Assembly (NCBI GenBank): GCA_021824635.1
Contig: JAKAKD010000030.1
Coordinates: forward strand, 1-64,000
From: Bacteroidota bacterium
Lineage (GTDB): Bacteria > Bacteroidota > Ignavibacteria > Ignavibacteriales > Melioribacteraceae
Direction of reading: 5' to 3'
DNA: 64,000 nt
Made by a program: the position numbers and the translations under genes. Under the pieces are notes generated by a model that did not search any database, was not told where the DNA came from, and saw only the letters and a list, made by a program, of their open reading frames with translations. Shown here piece by piece: positions 18,688 through 27,939 of the stretch (position 1 is its first letter; every line of letters starts with the position of its first letter).

Positions 18688-18936
18688 ATGAAATCACTGC
18701 TGTTCACATCGGCAATTAGAAATAGAAACAGAGTAAAATTTTTATACGGTTTCGAAGAGATAAACTTGGAACCTTATTACATAACTAGAAATAAAAATGG
18801 TAAGAAAGTTCTCTATGGGAAAGTAAGTTCTACTAATGAAATTAAAATGTACGAGTATGAAAAGATGAGCAATATCAAAATTTTCTCATTCGAGAAGTTT
18901 TCTCCGGTTATTCCAATAATACCAAGATATAATTAG
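18688..18936 (+). CDS. Small protein with WYL-like sequence, 82 aa
   Basis: The protein starts MKSLLFTSAIRNRNRVKFLYGF, and the stretch AIRNRNRVKFLYG...NLEPYYITRNKNGKKVLYGK resembles the beginning of a WYL domain, a ligand- or nucleic-acid-sensing fold in transcription regulators. It lacks the helix-turn-helix normally attached. GGAG lies 6 nt before the chosen ATG; an ATG at 18676 would add 4 residues. It follows lexA by 15 nt and precedes the next orphan by 8 nt, so SOS-linked expression is plausible. The family call is an inference. Confidence 0.6.
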   Translation: MKSLLFTSAIRNRNRVKFLYGFEEINLEPYYITRNKNGKKVLYGKVSSTNEIKMYEYEKMSNIKIFSFEKFSPVIPIIPRYN

Positions 18937-18944
18937 AGTAAAAG

Positions 18945-19334
18945 ATGGCACCACGATTAAAAAGAGAAAGAGTTGATTACCTTATAGACCATTTATGGCA
19001 GCACGGATATTTAACTCTAAGCAGAAAATTCGGCAAATATCTTCCCGCGCCGCCGTTAATGGGTGAATACGAAGTTGACGCAGTCGCAAAGTATAAAAAG
19101 AAAATTGCTTTGGGTTTGACTGTTACCGATGAAGAATTAAATGACCACTCATTCTTAAGCAAGCTGGACTTTTTAGCAAACTACTCTGCCCGCTTTCCTC
19201 AAAACAGAATTACGCTTTTTCTTGGAGTGCCATATAACTCGCTTGTTAAAGCATCTCTCCTAATTTCTTCTCTTGATGAAGAGACTCAAAAGCATATTAA
19301 AATTATAACCATACCAGAGCAATCATCGAAATAA
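18945..19334 (+). CDS. Hypothetical protein, 129 aa
   Basis: No family recognised. The chain is basic at the N-terminus (MAPRLKRERVDYLIDHLWQHGY) with a proline-rich LPAPPLMGEYEVDAVAKYKKKIALGLTV in the middle. GEYEVDAVAKYKKK followed by a beta-like IALGL resembles the acidic-strand part of PD-(D/E)xK nucleases, but the second acidic-x-Lys strand is not evident. There is no signal peptide or membrane span. It is the last gene of the lexA cluster, 8 nt after the WYL-like gene. Confidence 0.65.
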   Translation: MAPRLKRERVDYLIDHLWQHGYLTLSRKFGKYLPAPPLMGEYEVDAVAKYKKKIALGLTVTDEELNDHSFLSKLDFLANYSARFPQNRITLFLGVPYNSLVKASLLISSLDEETQKHIKIITIPEQSSK

Positions 19335-19378
19335 TTTTTACCTTAAATTTTGCTTAAAATCTCTAAACTTAGTTTACC

Positions 19379-19407
19379 TTGACATTTACACGCATGGGAA
19401 CTATTTT
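19379..19407 (+). promoter_or_regulatory. Promoter of the uppS-bamA-lpx operon
   Basis: TTGACA (19379-19384) and TATTTT (19402-19407) with a 17-nt spacer, 32 nt before the uppS start codon. Confidence 0.7.
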
Positions 19408-19439
19408 TTCGAGCCAAAATTTGAGGACGACAAGATAAG

Positions 19440-20267
19440 TTGGCTACAAAGCTAAGTGCCGCTGATAAAAAATTAGTTGAAGATGTAAAAGCAAAAGGCA
19501 ACATCCCTCAGCATATCGCATTAATAATGGACGGAAACGGTAGATGGGCTAAGAAAAGAAGTATGCCTCGCGTTGCCGGACATCAGCGCGGTGTTGAATC
19601 TGTTCGTCAAGTTGTTGAAACATGTATAGGACTTGGTGTAAAAATTCTTACTCTTTATACTTTCTCTACAGAAAATTGGAACCGTCCTAAAGATGAAGTC
19701 TCTACATTGATGCGCTTGATTGTTAGAAGCCTTCAGAACGAGACAGATGAGTTGAACAGTAATAATATTAGATTAACGACAATTGGAGATACTTCCTCTC
19801 TCCCGAATATTGTTCAAGATGAATTAAAATCGGCATTGGATAAAACATCTCATAATAGTAGAATGATTTTAAACCTTGCTCTTAGTTATAGCGGAAGATG
19901 GGAACTTGTTGAGGCAGTTAAAGATATAAGCAAACAAGTAATTGCCGGAAAGATAAAACCAGAGGAAATAACCGAAGAAACAATTTCTGGAAATCTCTCG
20001 ACAAAAGGGCTGCTTGAGCCGGATCTATTAATTAGAAGCGGCGGAGAATTTAGAATTAGTAATTTTTTGCTTTGGCAGATTGCTTATTCAGAAATTTTTA
20101 TTTCAGATGTGTTATGGCCGGATTTCAGGTGCAAACATTTGATAGAGGCAGTTAAAAATTTTCAAAAGAGAGAAAGAAGATTTGGTTTGGTTAGCGAACA
20201 ACTATCGAGCAAACAGATAAAAGAGCATAATGATAAAACACACTCCCAAAAAGTGGCTAAAGCTTAG
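19440..20267 (+). CDS. uppS: Undecaprenyl diphosphate synthase
   Basis: A 275-aa cis-prenyltransferase that makes the C55 lipid carrier of peptidoglycan and O-antigen synthesis. The catalytic P-loop is HIALIMDGNGRWAKKR, followed by GHQRGVESVR, LTLYTFSTENWNRP and DLLIRSGGEFRISNFLLWQIAYSE. The start is TTG; no better ATG exists before the catalytic motif. Compared with E. coli the N-terminus is about 10 residues longer and the C-terminus is lysine-rich. It overlaps bamA by 38 nt, suggesting coupled translation. Confidence 0.95.
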   Translation: MATKLSAADKKLVEDVKAKGNIPQHIALIMDGNGRWAKKRSMPRVAGHQRGVESVRQVVETCIGLGVKILTLYTFSTENWNRPKDEVSTLMRLIVRSLQNETDELNSNNIRLTTIGDTSSLPNIVQDELKSALDKTSHNSRMILNLALSYSGRWELVEAVKDISKQVIAGKIKPEEITEETISGNLSTKGLLEPDLLIRSGGEFRISNFLLWQIAYSEIFISDVLWPDFRCKHLIEAVKNFQKRERRFGLVSEQLSSKQIKEHNDKTHSQKVAKA

Positions 20268-22728
20268 TCTAATCTTATTACTTATTACATTAGCCGAAGT
20301 TTATCCGCAAGCGCAAAAGATTAATTACAAAGTCCTTGGTATTTCTGTTATTGGAAATAAGTCTGCAGATGCCGCCACTATTATTGCAAATACAGGATTG
20401 AAAGTTGGGGATGAAATTTCCATGCCCGGCGATCAAACCAATAATGCAATAAAACGATTATGGAATTTGGGAATTTTTCAAGATGTACAAATTTTAATAG
20501 AGAAGAAAATTGAAGATGGCGTTTTTCTTCAATTGAAAGTTCAAGAATATCCTCGCCTCGAAAAAATTGTTTTGAAAGGCAATGATGAAATAAGCAGCGA
20601 CGATATTGATAAAAAAATAAATATTGTCCGCGGACAAACTCTAAAGCCGCAAGAGATAGCACGACTTGTAAATAAGATTAAATCACTTTATGATGACGAC
20701 GGCTATCTGAACGCTAAAATTGTACCGAGTTACTATTCATTTTTCCATGCAGATACGGTAGATGAAGAATTAAACGTAACATGGCGAGATGAAAAAGATC
20801 TCTCCAAAGAATTCAAAACAACCTACGCACTAGATAAAAGTTCTTCTCTAAATTCGGTTGCAAAGATAAAAGATCGCACTGTTGTTATGTTGGATATTAC
20901 TGAAGGTGATGAAGTTACTATCGAACATATTAAGTTTCATGGCAATAAAGCATACCCGGATGATGAGCTAATCAGCCAGTTCGACGAGACAAAAGTGCCA
21001 AAGTGGTGGAAATTCTGGTCTTCGCCAAAATTCAAGAGAGATAAATTTGAGAAAGATAAAGAACTACTGACTAATTTTTACAGAAAGAATGGCTACAGAG
21101 ATTTTGTTGTTCTTCGCGATAGTACGGTTTTTTCCGAAGACAAAAAACATCTGGATGTGTTGATTGATGTTTATGAGGGAGAGCAATACAAAGTTAGAGA
21201 TATAATTTGGGAAGGAAATACCGTTTATCCTTCGGAAGAATTAACCGCACGTCTTGCTTTTAAGAAGGGCGATGTTTTCGATTATGAAAAATTCAATCAG
21301 AATCTTCATTACAACGAAAAACAAACAGATGTATCTTCGCTCTACCAGGACAATGGATATCTTGGGTTCCAGCTTGATGCTAAAGAAGAAAAAGTTGCCC
21401 CGGATTCAATTGATATCAGAATTAAAATTAATGAAGGAAACCGTTTTAAAGTCGGCAAAGTTGATATTACCGGCAACGATAAAACAAAAGATAAAGTTAT
21501 TCGCCGTGAACTCTACACAATTCCGGGCAGTTACTTCAGCCGCGGTTATATTTTAAGAAGTCTTCAACAGCTAGCAAATCTTCAGTATTTCAATTCCGAA
21601 GCTCTTTATAAAACCGGCGTTGATTACAGACCTGCTAACGACAGCACTGTAAATATTATCTATAAAGTCGAAGAAAAATCGAGCGACTATTTAAATGCTT
21701 CTGTTGGATACAGCGGAGCGTTTGGTTTTAGCGGTGCAATCGGTTTTACTTTATCTAATTTTTCTCTTGCAGAACCGCTTCAAATGGGCGGAGGACAAAT
21801 TCTAAATTTCAACTGGCAGTTTGGCGTAGGAAATTTTTATAGAACTTTCTCTCTTGGTTTTACAGAACCGTGGTTTATGGATACTCCTACTTCCCTTGGA
21901 TTCGATCTGTTCGATACGCGCCAGAGGTATGTTTACGATCTTCAACAGTCCGGTATAACTCTAAGAGTAGGAAAAAGATTAACATGGCCCGATGACTTTT
22001 TCTATATTCAAGGTACAATGCGCTTTCAGTATAACGATGTTATAGACGGCGCAGGATATTATCCAACCGGTCTTTCGCGTCAGTATACATTAGGCACCAC
22101 AATTTCAAGAACCGATATTGATAATCCTATCTTCCCAACACACGGTTCTAAAATTATGTTGAGCGGTGAACTTTCCGGCGGACCTTTCTTACCCGGAAAT
22201 GTTGATTACTACAAATTGCAATTGAGCGCTGAATGGTATAGACCTTTATTTAGGAGTAATAGATTTGTACTTTACACTTCAGCTAATCTGGGTTATATTG
22301 GAACATTAAAAGACAACACACCAATTCAGCCGTTTGAATATTTTTATATGGGTGGAAACGGATTGATAATTGCAACAACGCCTTTACGCGGATACGAAGA
22401 CAGAAGTTTAGGTCTTAGAGACCCAATTTCAAATAATGTGAGGGGCAGCAGCGTGATGGCAAAGTTTACAACAGAATTTAGAGTGGCGTTGGCAATGGAG
22501 CCAATACCAATTTATTTACTTGCTTTTGCAGAGGCAGGTAATGTTTATTTGGATATGAAAAATACCGATTTGTTCAATCTGAAACGCTCGGTTGGTATCG
22601 GTGCTAGAATATTATTAAATCCAATCGGCTTGATCGGATTTGATTATGGATATGGATTTGACCGCAGAAGCGTTGACGGAAAGGATCCGCAATGGTTGTT
22701 CCACTTCCAATTTGGAAAAGGTTTTTAA
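20230..22728 (+). CDS. bamA: Outer membrane assembly factor BamA
   Basis: An 832-aa Omp85 protein that inserts beta-barrel proteins into the outer membrane. A signal sequence is at about 1-28, then five POTRA-like repeats (for example HIKFHGNKAYPDDELIS, KVGKVDITGNDKTKDKVIRRELYT) to about residue 490, and then the C-terminal barrel with GGPFLPGNVDYYKLQLSAEWYRP and the lid-loop type motif PLRGYEDRSLG. It ends in FQFGKGF with a terminal aromatic, as expected for Bam recognition. It is in an operon with skp and lpx genes. Confidence 0.95.
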   Translation: MIKHTPKKWLKLSLILLLITLAEVYPQAQKINYKVLGISVIGNKSADAATIIANTGLKVGDEISMPGDQTNNAIKRLWNLGIFQDVQILIEKKIEDGVFLQLKVQEYPRLEKIVLKGNDEISSDDIDKKINIVRGQTLKPQEIARLVNKIKSLYDDDGYLNAKIVPSYYSFFHADTVDEELNVTWRDEKDLSKEFKTTYALDKSSSLNSVAKIKDRTVVMLDITEGDEVTIEHIKFHGNKAYPDDELISQFDETKVPKWWKFWSSPKFKRDKFEKDKELLTNFYRKNGYRDFVVLRDSTVFSEDKKHLDVLIDVYEGEQYKVRDIIWEGNTVYPSEELTARLAFKKGDVFDYEKFNQNLHYNEKQTDVSSLYQDNGYLGFQLDAKEEKVAPDSIDIRIKINEGNRFKVGKVDITGNDKTKDKVIRRELYTIPGSYFSRGYILRSLQQLANLQYFNSEALYKTGVDYRPANDSTVNIIYKVEEKSSDYLNASVGYSGAFGFSGAIGFTLSNFSLAEPLQMGGGQILNFNWQFGVGNFYRTFSLGFTEPWFMDTPTSLGFDLFDTRQRYVYDLQQSGITLRVGKRLTWPDDFFYIQGTMRFQYNDVIDGAGYYPTGLSRQYTLGTTISRTDIDNPIFPTHGSKIMLSGELSGGPFLPGNVDYYKLQLSAEWYRPLFRSNRFVLYTSANLGYIGTLKDNTPIQPFEYFYMGGNGLIIATTPLRGYEDRSLGLRDPISNNVRGSSVMAKFTTEFRVALAMEPIPIYLLAFAEAGNVYLDMKNTDLFNLKRSVGIGARILLNPIGLIGFDYGYGFDRRSVDGKDPQWLFHFQFGKGF

Positions 22729-22751
22729 CAAACATTAAAATAGAGGTAACC

Positions 22752-23294
22752 GTGAAAAGAATTATCGTATTTGCATTAATTGTTTTTTCTACATCGCTTT
22801 TTGCTCAGACACAAACAACTCAACCAACACCTTTAAAAATAGGCTACGTTGATTCTGAAGTTATTCTTGCGCAGTATCCGGAAGCTATAAAAGCTAAAGC
22901 TGATCTTGACGGATTAGTTGCTAAATGGAGAAAAGATTTAGACAGCATGAAAACAGACATTCAAAAAATTTCTGACGACTACCAGAAACAAGCTAAAACT
23001 ATGAAGCCTGAAGAAGTTAAAGCGGCTGAAGCAAAGTACGGCGAAAAAGTACAAAGAGCACAGCAATACCAAGATTCAAAATTCAATCAACCGAACGGCG
23101 AATATTTTGTAAAACAAGATCAATTTATGAAACCGATAAAAGAAAAAATCTTCAAAGCTATTGATGAAGTCTCTAAAGAAGAAAACATGCAATTTGTTTT
23201 TGATAAAGCCGGAGAAGTAATTCTTCTTAAAGCCGATCCTCAGTTCGATATCACTTACAAAGTACTAGATCTACTTAAAAGAGGTAAAAAATAA
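22752..23294 (+). CDS. skp: OmpH/Skp family periplasmic chaperone, copy 1
   Basis: A 180-aa protein that holds unfolded outer-membrane proteins between the Sec and Bam machines. The start is GTG at 22752, with AGAGGT 4 nt ahead; the signal peptide VKRIIVFALIVFSTSLFAQ follows directly. The core IGYVDSEVILAQYPEAIKAKADLDGLVAKW and a long charged coiled coil (about 60-140) are typical. A longer frame starting inside bamA is not supported. Directly followed by a paralogue. Confidence 0.9.
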   Translation: MKRIIVFALIVFSTSLFAQTQTTQPTPLKIGYVDSEVILAQYPEAIKAKADLDGLVAKWRKDLDSMKTDIQKISDDYQKQAKTMKPEEVKAAEAKYGEKVQRAQQYQDSKFNQPNGEYFVKQDQFMKPIKEKIFKAIDEVSKEENMQFVFDKAGEVILLKADPQFDITYKVLDLLKRGKK

Positions 23295-23311
23295 TTACCG
23301 GGGAGTTCAAA

Positions 23312-23827
23312 ATGAAAAAGACCGGATTAGTTCTATCGTTAATTCTGTTTGCTGTTTTCACACAAAAACTTAATGCACAACTAAAGATTGGTTATGTTGA
23401 CAGCGACACAATCATGAAACAGCTTCCCGATGCGCAAGATGTGCAGAAAAAACTTGACGCAATGGTTAAGGAATGGCAGGAAGAACTTTCTAAAATGGAA
23501 AGAGATTGGAAAGCCAAATACGACGATTACGACAAACGTAAATTAATCTTGAGCGAACAGAAACGTGTTGAAATTGAAAAAGAACTTGTAGGAATGGAAG
23601 ATCAAGTTTCTAAATACCGCCAGGATAAATTTGGCGTTAAAGGAGAACTTTTTCAGAAGCAGGAAGAATTAATGAAACCGATACAGAATAGAATCTTTAC
23701 GGTCATTCAACAAATAGCAAAAGAAAAAGATTATGATTATGTTTTCGATAGAAGCGGCGATATATTGTTCTTGTATGCTAAAGAAGAATATGATCTGACC
23801 AAAGAGGTCATCGACAAACTCAAGTGA
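23312..23827 (+). CDS. OmpH/Skp family periplasmic chaperone, copy 2
   Basis: A 171-aa paralogue of the preceding gene: signal peptide at 1-22 ending NAQ, core IGYVDSDTIMKQLPDAQDVQKKLD, and a lysine/glutamate-rich coiled coil, ending YVFDRSGDILFLYAKEEYDLTKEVIDKLK. GGGGAG precedes the ATG. Tandem Skp-like genes next to bamA occur in Bacteroidota. The two copies share the overall layout but differ widely in sequence, so divergence of role is possible. Confidence 0.9.
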   Translation: MKKTGLVLSLILFAVFTQKLNAQLKIGYVDSDTIMKQLPDAQDVQKKLDAMVKEWQEELSKMERDWKAKYDDYDKRKLILSEQKRVEIEKELVGMEDQVSKYRQDKFGVKGELFQKQEELMKPIQNRIFTVIQQIAKEKDYDYVFDRSGDILFLYAKEEYDLTKEVIDKLK

Positions 23828-23833
23828 GAATTT

Positions 23834-24892
23834 ATGAAAATAAATTTGAAATCTGCCGCCGACTTTGTCGGCGGTGTTGTTATCGGCAATCCCGAAATTG
23901 AATTAACCGGATTTGCCAAAATCGAGGAAGCAAAAGAGGGCGATTTAACTTTTCTTTATCTTCCCTCTTACGAAAAATTCCTCAGCACCACAAAAGCTTC
24001 CGCTGTTATAATTGGACCGGAGTTTAAAAAATCCAGAACGGATATTGCTTACATCGAAGTAAATAAGCCATCCGAAGCAGTTCAAAAAATCATAACATCA
24101 TTCTTAAAACCGAAAACCAATTTACATGGAATTGATCCGAGCGCAGCTATTCATTCTTCCGTTCGTGTTGGTAAAAATGTTGCTATTGGTAAGAATGTTG
24201 TAATTGAAGCAGGTTGTTCTATCGGAGATGATTCGGTAATCTATCACAATAGTGTGATTCTTGAGAATGTTAAGATCGGCAGTAATTGTTTGATCTATCA
24301 AAACGTTTCTATAAGAGAAAATTGTATTCTTGGCAACAACATTATTATTCATCCGAATACAGTTATCGGTTCGGACGGATTTGGATTTGTTCCGGATGAA
24401 AACGGTGTTTATCAGAAAGTGCCGCAGATTGGAAACGTAATTTTAGAAGACGATGTTGAACTCGGCTCAAATGTTTCTATTGACCGCGCTGCATTGGGAT
24501 CTACAATTCTTAGAAAAGGTGTTAAGCTAGATAACCTAATTCAGATTGCGCACAATGTTGAAGTCGGCGAGAATACAGTTATGTCCGCGCAAGTTGGAAT
24601 TGCCGGCAGTACAAAAGTTGGAAAGAATTGTATGTTCGGCGGTCAAGTTGGAATAATTGGTCATGCTGAGATTGCAGATCAAGTAATGATTGCAGCACAA
24701 TCGGGAGTAGCAAAATCAATTAAAAAATCGGGAAAATACTTTGGCTCACCGGCAATCGAATTCAGAGATGCTTTTAAGAGAGAAGCTCATTTAAGAAACC
24801 TTGGCACGTATGCAGAAAAAATTAAAAAGTTAGAAGAAAAAATTGCATCTTTGGAGGAGAAAATCTCTCAACTAACATCTAAGGGTAACTGA
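23834..24892 (+). CDS. lpxD: UDP-3-O-(3-hydroxyacyl)glucosamine N-acyltransferase
   Basis: A 352-aa left-handed beta-helix acyltransferase that adds the second acyl chain in lipid A synthesis. An N-terminal uridine-binding domain is at about 1-105, followed by a run of hexapeptide repeats (IGKNVVIEAGCSIGDDSVIYHNSV and so on), the catalytic-His region NLIQIAHNVEVGENTVM, and a C-terminal helical tail at about 320-352 rich in Lys/Glu. The stop overlaps the lpxC/fabZ start by one base. Confidence 0.96.
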   Translation: MKINLKSAADFVGGVVIGNPEIELTGFAKIEEAKEGDLTFLYLPSYEKFLSTTKASAVIIGPEFKKSRTDIAYIEVNKPSEAVQKIITSFLKPKTNLHGIDPSAAIHSSVRVGKNVAIGKNVVIEAGCSIGDDSVIYHNSVILENVKIGSNCLIYQNVSIRENCILGNNIIIHPNTVIGSDGFGFVPDENGVYQKVPQIGNVILEDDVELGSNVSIDRAALGSTILRKGVKLDNLIQIAHNVEVGENTVMSAQVGIAGSTKVGKNCMFGGQVGIIGHAEIADQVMIAAQSGVAKSIKKSGKYFGSPAIEFRDAFKREAHLRNLGTYAEKIKKLEEKIASLEEKISQLTSKGN

Positions 24893-26304
24893 TGCTTGAA
24901 CTTCAAAGAACGATTGCAAAACCGGTTTCACTTTCCGGAGTTGGTTTGCATACCGGCACATCATGTACAATGACTTTTACACCTGCACCTGAAAACAGTG
25001 GAATTAAATTTGTCCGAACAGATTTGGGCGGCAGACCGGAAATTCCTGCTAATGCAGATTTTGTTGTTGATATTTCACGAGGCACAACGCTTGGTCTTGG
25101 CTCTGCAAAAGTTTATACCGTCGAACATGTACTTGCCGCAATTGTCGGTTTACAAATAGATAACATTACAATAGAGTTAGACGGTATTGAACCGCCAATA
25201 GGCGATGGCAGTGCAATGCCTTACGTTGAAAAACTTTTAGAATCCGGTTTCGTTACACAAGAATCTCCGAAAGATTATTTGGTTATTGATCAAACGGTGA
25301 TGTACCATAATGACGAAGAAAAAATTGATATTGTTGCTCTGCCGATGGATAGCTATAGAATTTCACTGATGGTTGATTATGAAACTCCAATTCTTGGCAG
25401 CCAGCACACAGGTTTATTCGATCTGGAAAAAGAATTTGTAACTGAATTTGCACCATCAAGAACTTTTAGTTTTTTGAGCGAAGTTGAAATGCTGGCAGAT
25501 AAAGGTTTGATAAAAGGCGGAAATATTGATAACGCAGTTGTAATTGTTGACCATGAAATTGATGAAGCCGGACTGAATCGTTTGAAAGATAAACTTGGTT
25601 TGGACGAAGATCTGACGATGAGTCACGAAGGATTTTTAAATAACAATAAACCTAGATTCAAAAACGAACCGGCACGTCATAAACTTCTTGATCTGATGGG
25701 AGACCTTGCACTTATCGGCGTTCCAATCAAAGCTCAAATACTTGCAGCGCGACCCGGACACAAAGCAAATGTTGAGTTCGCAAAAAAAATCAGAAGTCTT
25801 TATCAACAGAAGAAATTAGTTAAGAAATATCAGTTCGTAAAAAAAGAAGGTGTTGTATTAGATGTAAATGCAATACAGAGAATTCTTCCTCATCGTTATC
25901 CTTTTTTACTTGTTGATAAAATTGTTGAACTCGATCTTGATAAAAAAGTTGTGGGTGTTAAATCCGTTACAGTCAACGAGCCCTTTTTCCAGGGACACTT
26001 CCCCGGTCAACCAATTATGCCGGGTGTCCTGATTGTAGAAGCAATGGCACAGGTAAGCGGTATCCTAATATTAAATTCATTCACAGATCCGGAAAATCAT
26101 CTTGTAATGTTTATGAGCATTAACAACGCTAAGTTTAGAAAACCTGTTGTACCGGGAGATCAGCTCTATCTTGAAGCGGAAGTAATACACAAGAAGAGCA
26201 AAGTTTTTTCTATAAGAGGACATGCATACGTTGATAATGTTCTTGTTGCAGAAGCAGAATTTATGGGCGCTATTACTAATAAAGAAATCAAAAAAGAAAA
26301 TTAA
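24892..26304 (+). CDS. lpxC/fabZ: Bifunctional LpxC deacetylase / FabZ dehydratase
   Basis: A 470-aa fusion. Residues about 1-300 are LpxC, the zinc UDP-3-O-acyl-GlcNAc deacetylase committing step of lipid A synthesis, with VEHVLAAIVGLQIDN and HKLLDLMGDLALIG. Residues about 320-465 are FabZ, a hotdog-fold 3-hydroxyacyl-ACP dehydratase, with LPHRYPFLLVDKI and GHFPGQPIMPGVLIVEAMAQ containing the catalytic His and Glu. Such fusions are known in Bacteroidota and Chlorobi. The fusion ties fatty-acid and lipid A use of the 3-hydroxyacyl-ACP pool. Confidence 0.96.
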   Translation: MLELQRTIAKPVSLSGVGLHTGTSCTMTFTPAPENSGIKFVRTDLGGRPEIPANADFVVDISRGTTLGLGSAKVYTVEHVLAAIVGLQIDNITIELDGIEPPIGDGSAMPYVEKLLESGFVTQESPKDYLVIDQTVMYHNDEEKIDIVALPMDSYRISLMVDYETPILGSQHTGLFDLEKEFVTEFAPSRTFSFLSEVEMLADKGLIKGGNIDNAVVIVDHEIDEAGLNRLKDKLGLDEDLTMSHEGFLNNNKPRFKNEPARHKLLDLMGDLALIGVPIKAQILAARPGHKANVEFAKKIRSLYQQKKLVKKYQFVKKEGVVLDVNAIQRILPHRYPFLLVDKIVELDLDKKVVGVKSVTVNEPFFQGHFPGQPIMPGVLIVEAMAQVSGILILNSFTDPENHLVMFMSINNAKFRKPVVPGDQLYLEAEVIHKKSKVFSIRGHAYVDNVLVAEAEFMGAITNKEIKKEN

Positions 26305-26313
26305 AATTATTCT

Positions 26314-27090
26314 ATGAGCAATATTCATCCAACCGCAATCGTAAGTCCTAAAGCAAAACTTGCAAACGATATTATTGTTGGTCCTTTCGCAATTATTAAT
26401 GATGATGTTGAAATTGATGAAGGATGTGAGATTGGTCCAAATGCAGTTATTTATGATTTTGCAAGAATCGGAAAACGAGTAAAAATTTTCCAGGGAGCTT
26501 CGGTTTCAAATTTGCCGCAAGATCTTAAATTCGATAAAGGAAAAACATTACTAAAAATCGGCGACGATACAACCGTTCGCGAGTTTGCAACTCTTCACCG
26601 CGGAACTCATGCAACGGGAGAAACACGCATCGGAAAAAATTGCCTGCTGATGGCATATTCCCATGTTGCGCACGATTGTCATATAGGAGATAACTGCATA
26701 ATCGCAAATGGTGTTCAGCTTGCCGGACATGTAGAGATTGAAGACACAGTTATAATCGGAGGTTTGGCGGCAGTTCATCAATTTTCTAAAATTGGTAAAC
26801 ACGCAATGGTTGGCGGCGGCTCTATGGCTAACATGGATGTTCCCCCGTTTATTATGACTTCCGGTTACCCCGCACGTTTTATGGGATTGAATATTATTGG
26901 TTTGAGACGGAGAGGTTTTTCAAATGAAGAGATTGACGCTATAAAAGAAACCTACAGAATCTTTTACAATTCCGGAATGAATCCGATTGCGGCTAAAGAA
27001 AAGATTACTGAAAAATATGGAAATCAGCCGCACGTAAAAAGTATTCTCGAATTTATGGAGAAATCAACCCGCGGATTAGTTCGTAAATGA
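26314..27090 (+). CDS. lpxA: UDP-N-acetylglucosamine acyltransferase
   Basis: A 258-aa hexapeptide-repeat acyltransferase for the first step of lipid A synthesis. The start SNIHPTAIVSPKAKLANDIIVGPFAIIND, the catalytic His in LMAYSHVAHDCHIGDN and the C-terminal helical ISG domain with GLRRRGFSNEEIDAIKETYRIFYNSG are typical. It follows lpxC/fabZ by 9 nt and overlaps the next gene by 4 nt (ATGA type overlap). Confidence 0.96.
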   Translation: MSNIHPTAIVSPKAKLANDIIVGPFAIINDDVEIDEGCEIGPNAVIYDFARIGKRVKIFQGASVSNLPQDLKFDKGKTLLKIGDDTTVREFATLHRGTHATGETRIGKNCLLMAYSHVAHDCHIGDNCIIANGVQLAGHVEIEDTVIIGGLAAVHQFSKIGKHAMVGGGSMANMDVPPFIMTSGYPARFMGLNIIGLRRRGFSNEEIDAIKETYRIFYNSGMNPIAAKEKITEKYGNQPHVKSILEFMEKSTRGLVRK

Positions 27091-27833
27091 TCTGGAATTT
27101 AATTGACTCCGGTGCCAACACCGGAGCTTATAATATGGAGTTCGATTTAGGACTCGCCCACAAATGCAATCCCGAAGAAGCTTATTTCAGAATTTACAGA
27201 TGGAATCCGTACTGCATCTCGCTCGGCGCAAATCAAAGTTTTGATGACATAAATCTTCTCAAAACAAACCAAGATGGAATTGATGTTGTAAAACGCCCCA
27301 CCGGAGGACGCGCAATACTTCATGCCGAAGAATTGACTTATTCGGTTATTCTTCCGTTCAACTATGAATTCTCTCCGCGCGAAATTTATTTTAAAATTTC
27401 CAAAGCATTGATGAGAGGGCTGGAGATTTACAATCCACTCCTCGCTAATTCGGAACTTGAAAATCATCAGCCAGATTTCCCGAAACTGCTTGAAGAACCT
27501 TCCGGTGTTTTATGCTTTGCAAGCACCGCAAAAAACGAAGTGAAGTTCAACGGAAAGAAATTGATTGGAAGCGCTCAAAGAAAATTGAATAATATCGTCC
27601 TTCAGCACGGTTCAATTTTGTGCGGACCATTTCATAAAAAACTTGTTGATTATCTTAACTGCGATGATGAAACACGCCGGACTCTCTCATTCGATCTCAC
27701 TGAAAAAACCACCGAGCTACAAACAATCATGAATGAAGAAATTGATTATCAGAAACTGAAGACATGTTTAATCGCCGGATTTGAATTGGAATGGCAGATC
27801 AAATTTGATAGTTTCAAAAATGTTCTGTTCTAA
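27087..27833 (+). CDS. Lipoate-protein ligase / octanoyltransferase family protein
   Basis: A 248-aa BPL_LplA_LipB-fold protein that attaches lipoyl or octanoyl groups to E2/H proteins. RWNPYCISLGANQ, VKRPTGGRAILHAEELTYSV and KFNGKKLIGSAQRK are visible; the cysteine in GVLCFASTAKNEV may be the LipM-type nucleophile, so LipM-like octanoyltransferase is the most likely subtype, but LplA cannot be excluded. It overlaps lpxA by 4 nt and ends the operon. A diverged copy of its last 36 codons lies 600 bp downstream. Confidence 0.88.
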   Translation: MIWNLIDSGANTGAYNMEFDLGLAHKCNPEEAYFRIYRWNPYCISLGANQSFDDINLLKTNQDGIDVVKRPTGGRAILHAEELTYSVILPFNYEFSPREIYFKISKALMRGLEIYNPLLANSELENHQPDFPKLLEEPSGVLCFASTAKNEVKFNGKKLIGSAQRKLNNIVLQHGSILCGPFHKKLVDYLNCDDETRRTLSFDLTEKTTELQTIMNEEIDYQKLKTCLIAGFELEWQIKFDSFKNVLF

Positions 27834-27939
27834 ATTTGAATTACATTACTAATCACTTACAATAATCCAAACTCCTTTCATTTGAATACATAATAACCAA
27901 TCTATATATTTGTAATAGCGTAAATAAAATAAGACTATT

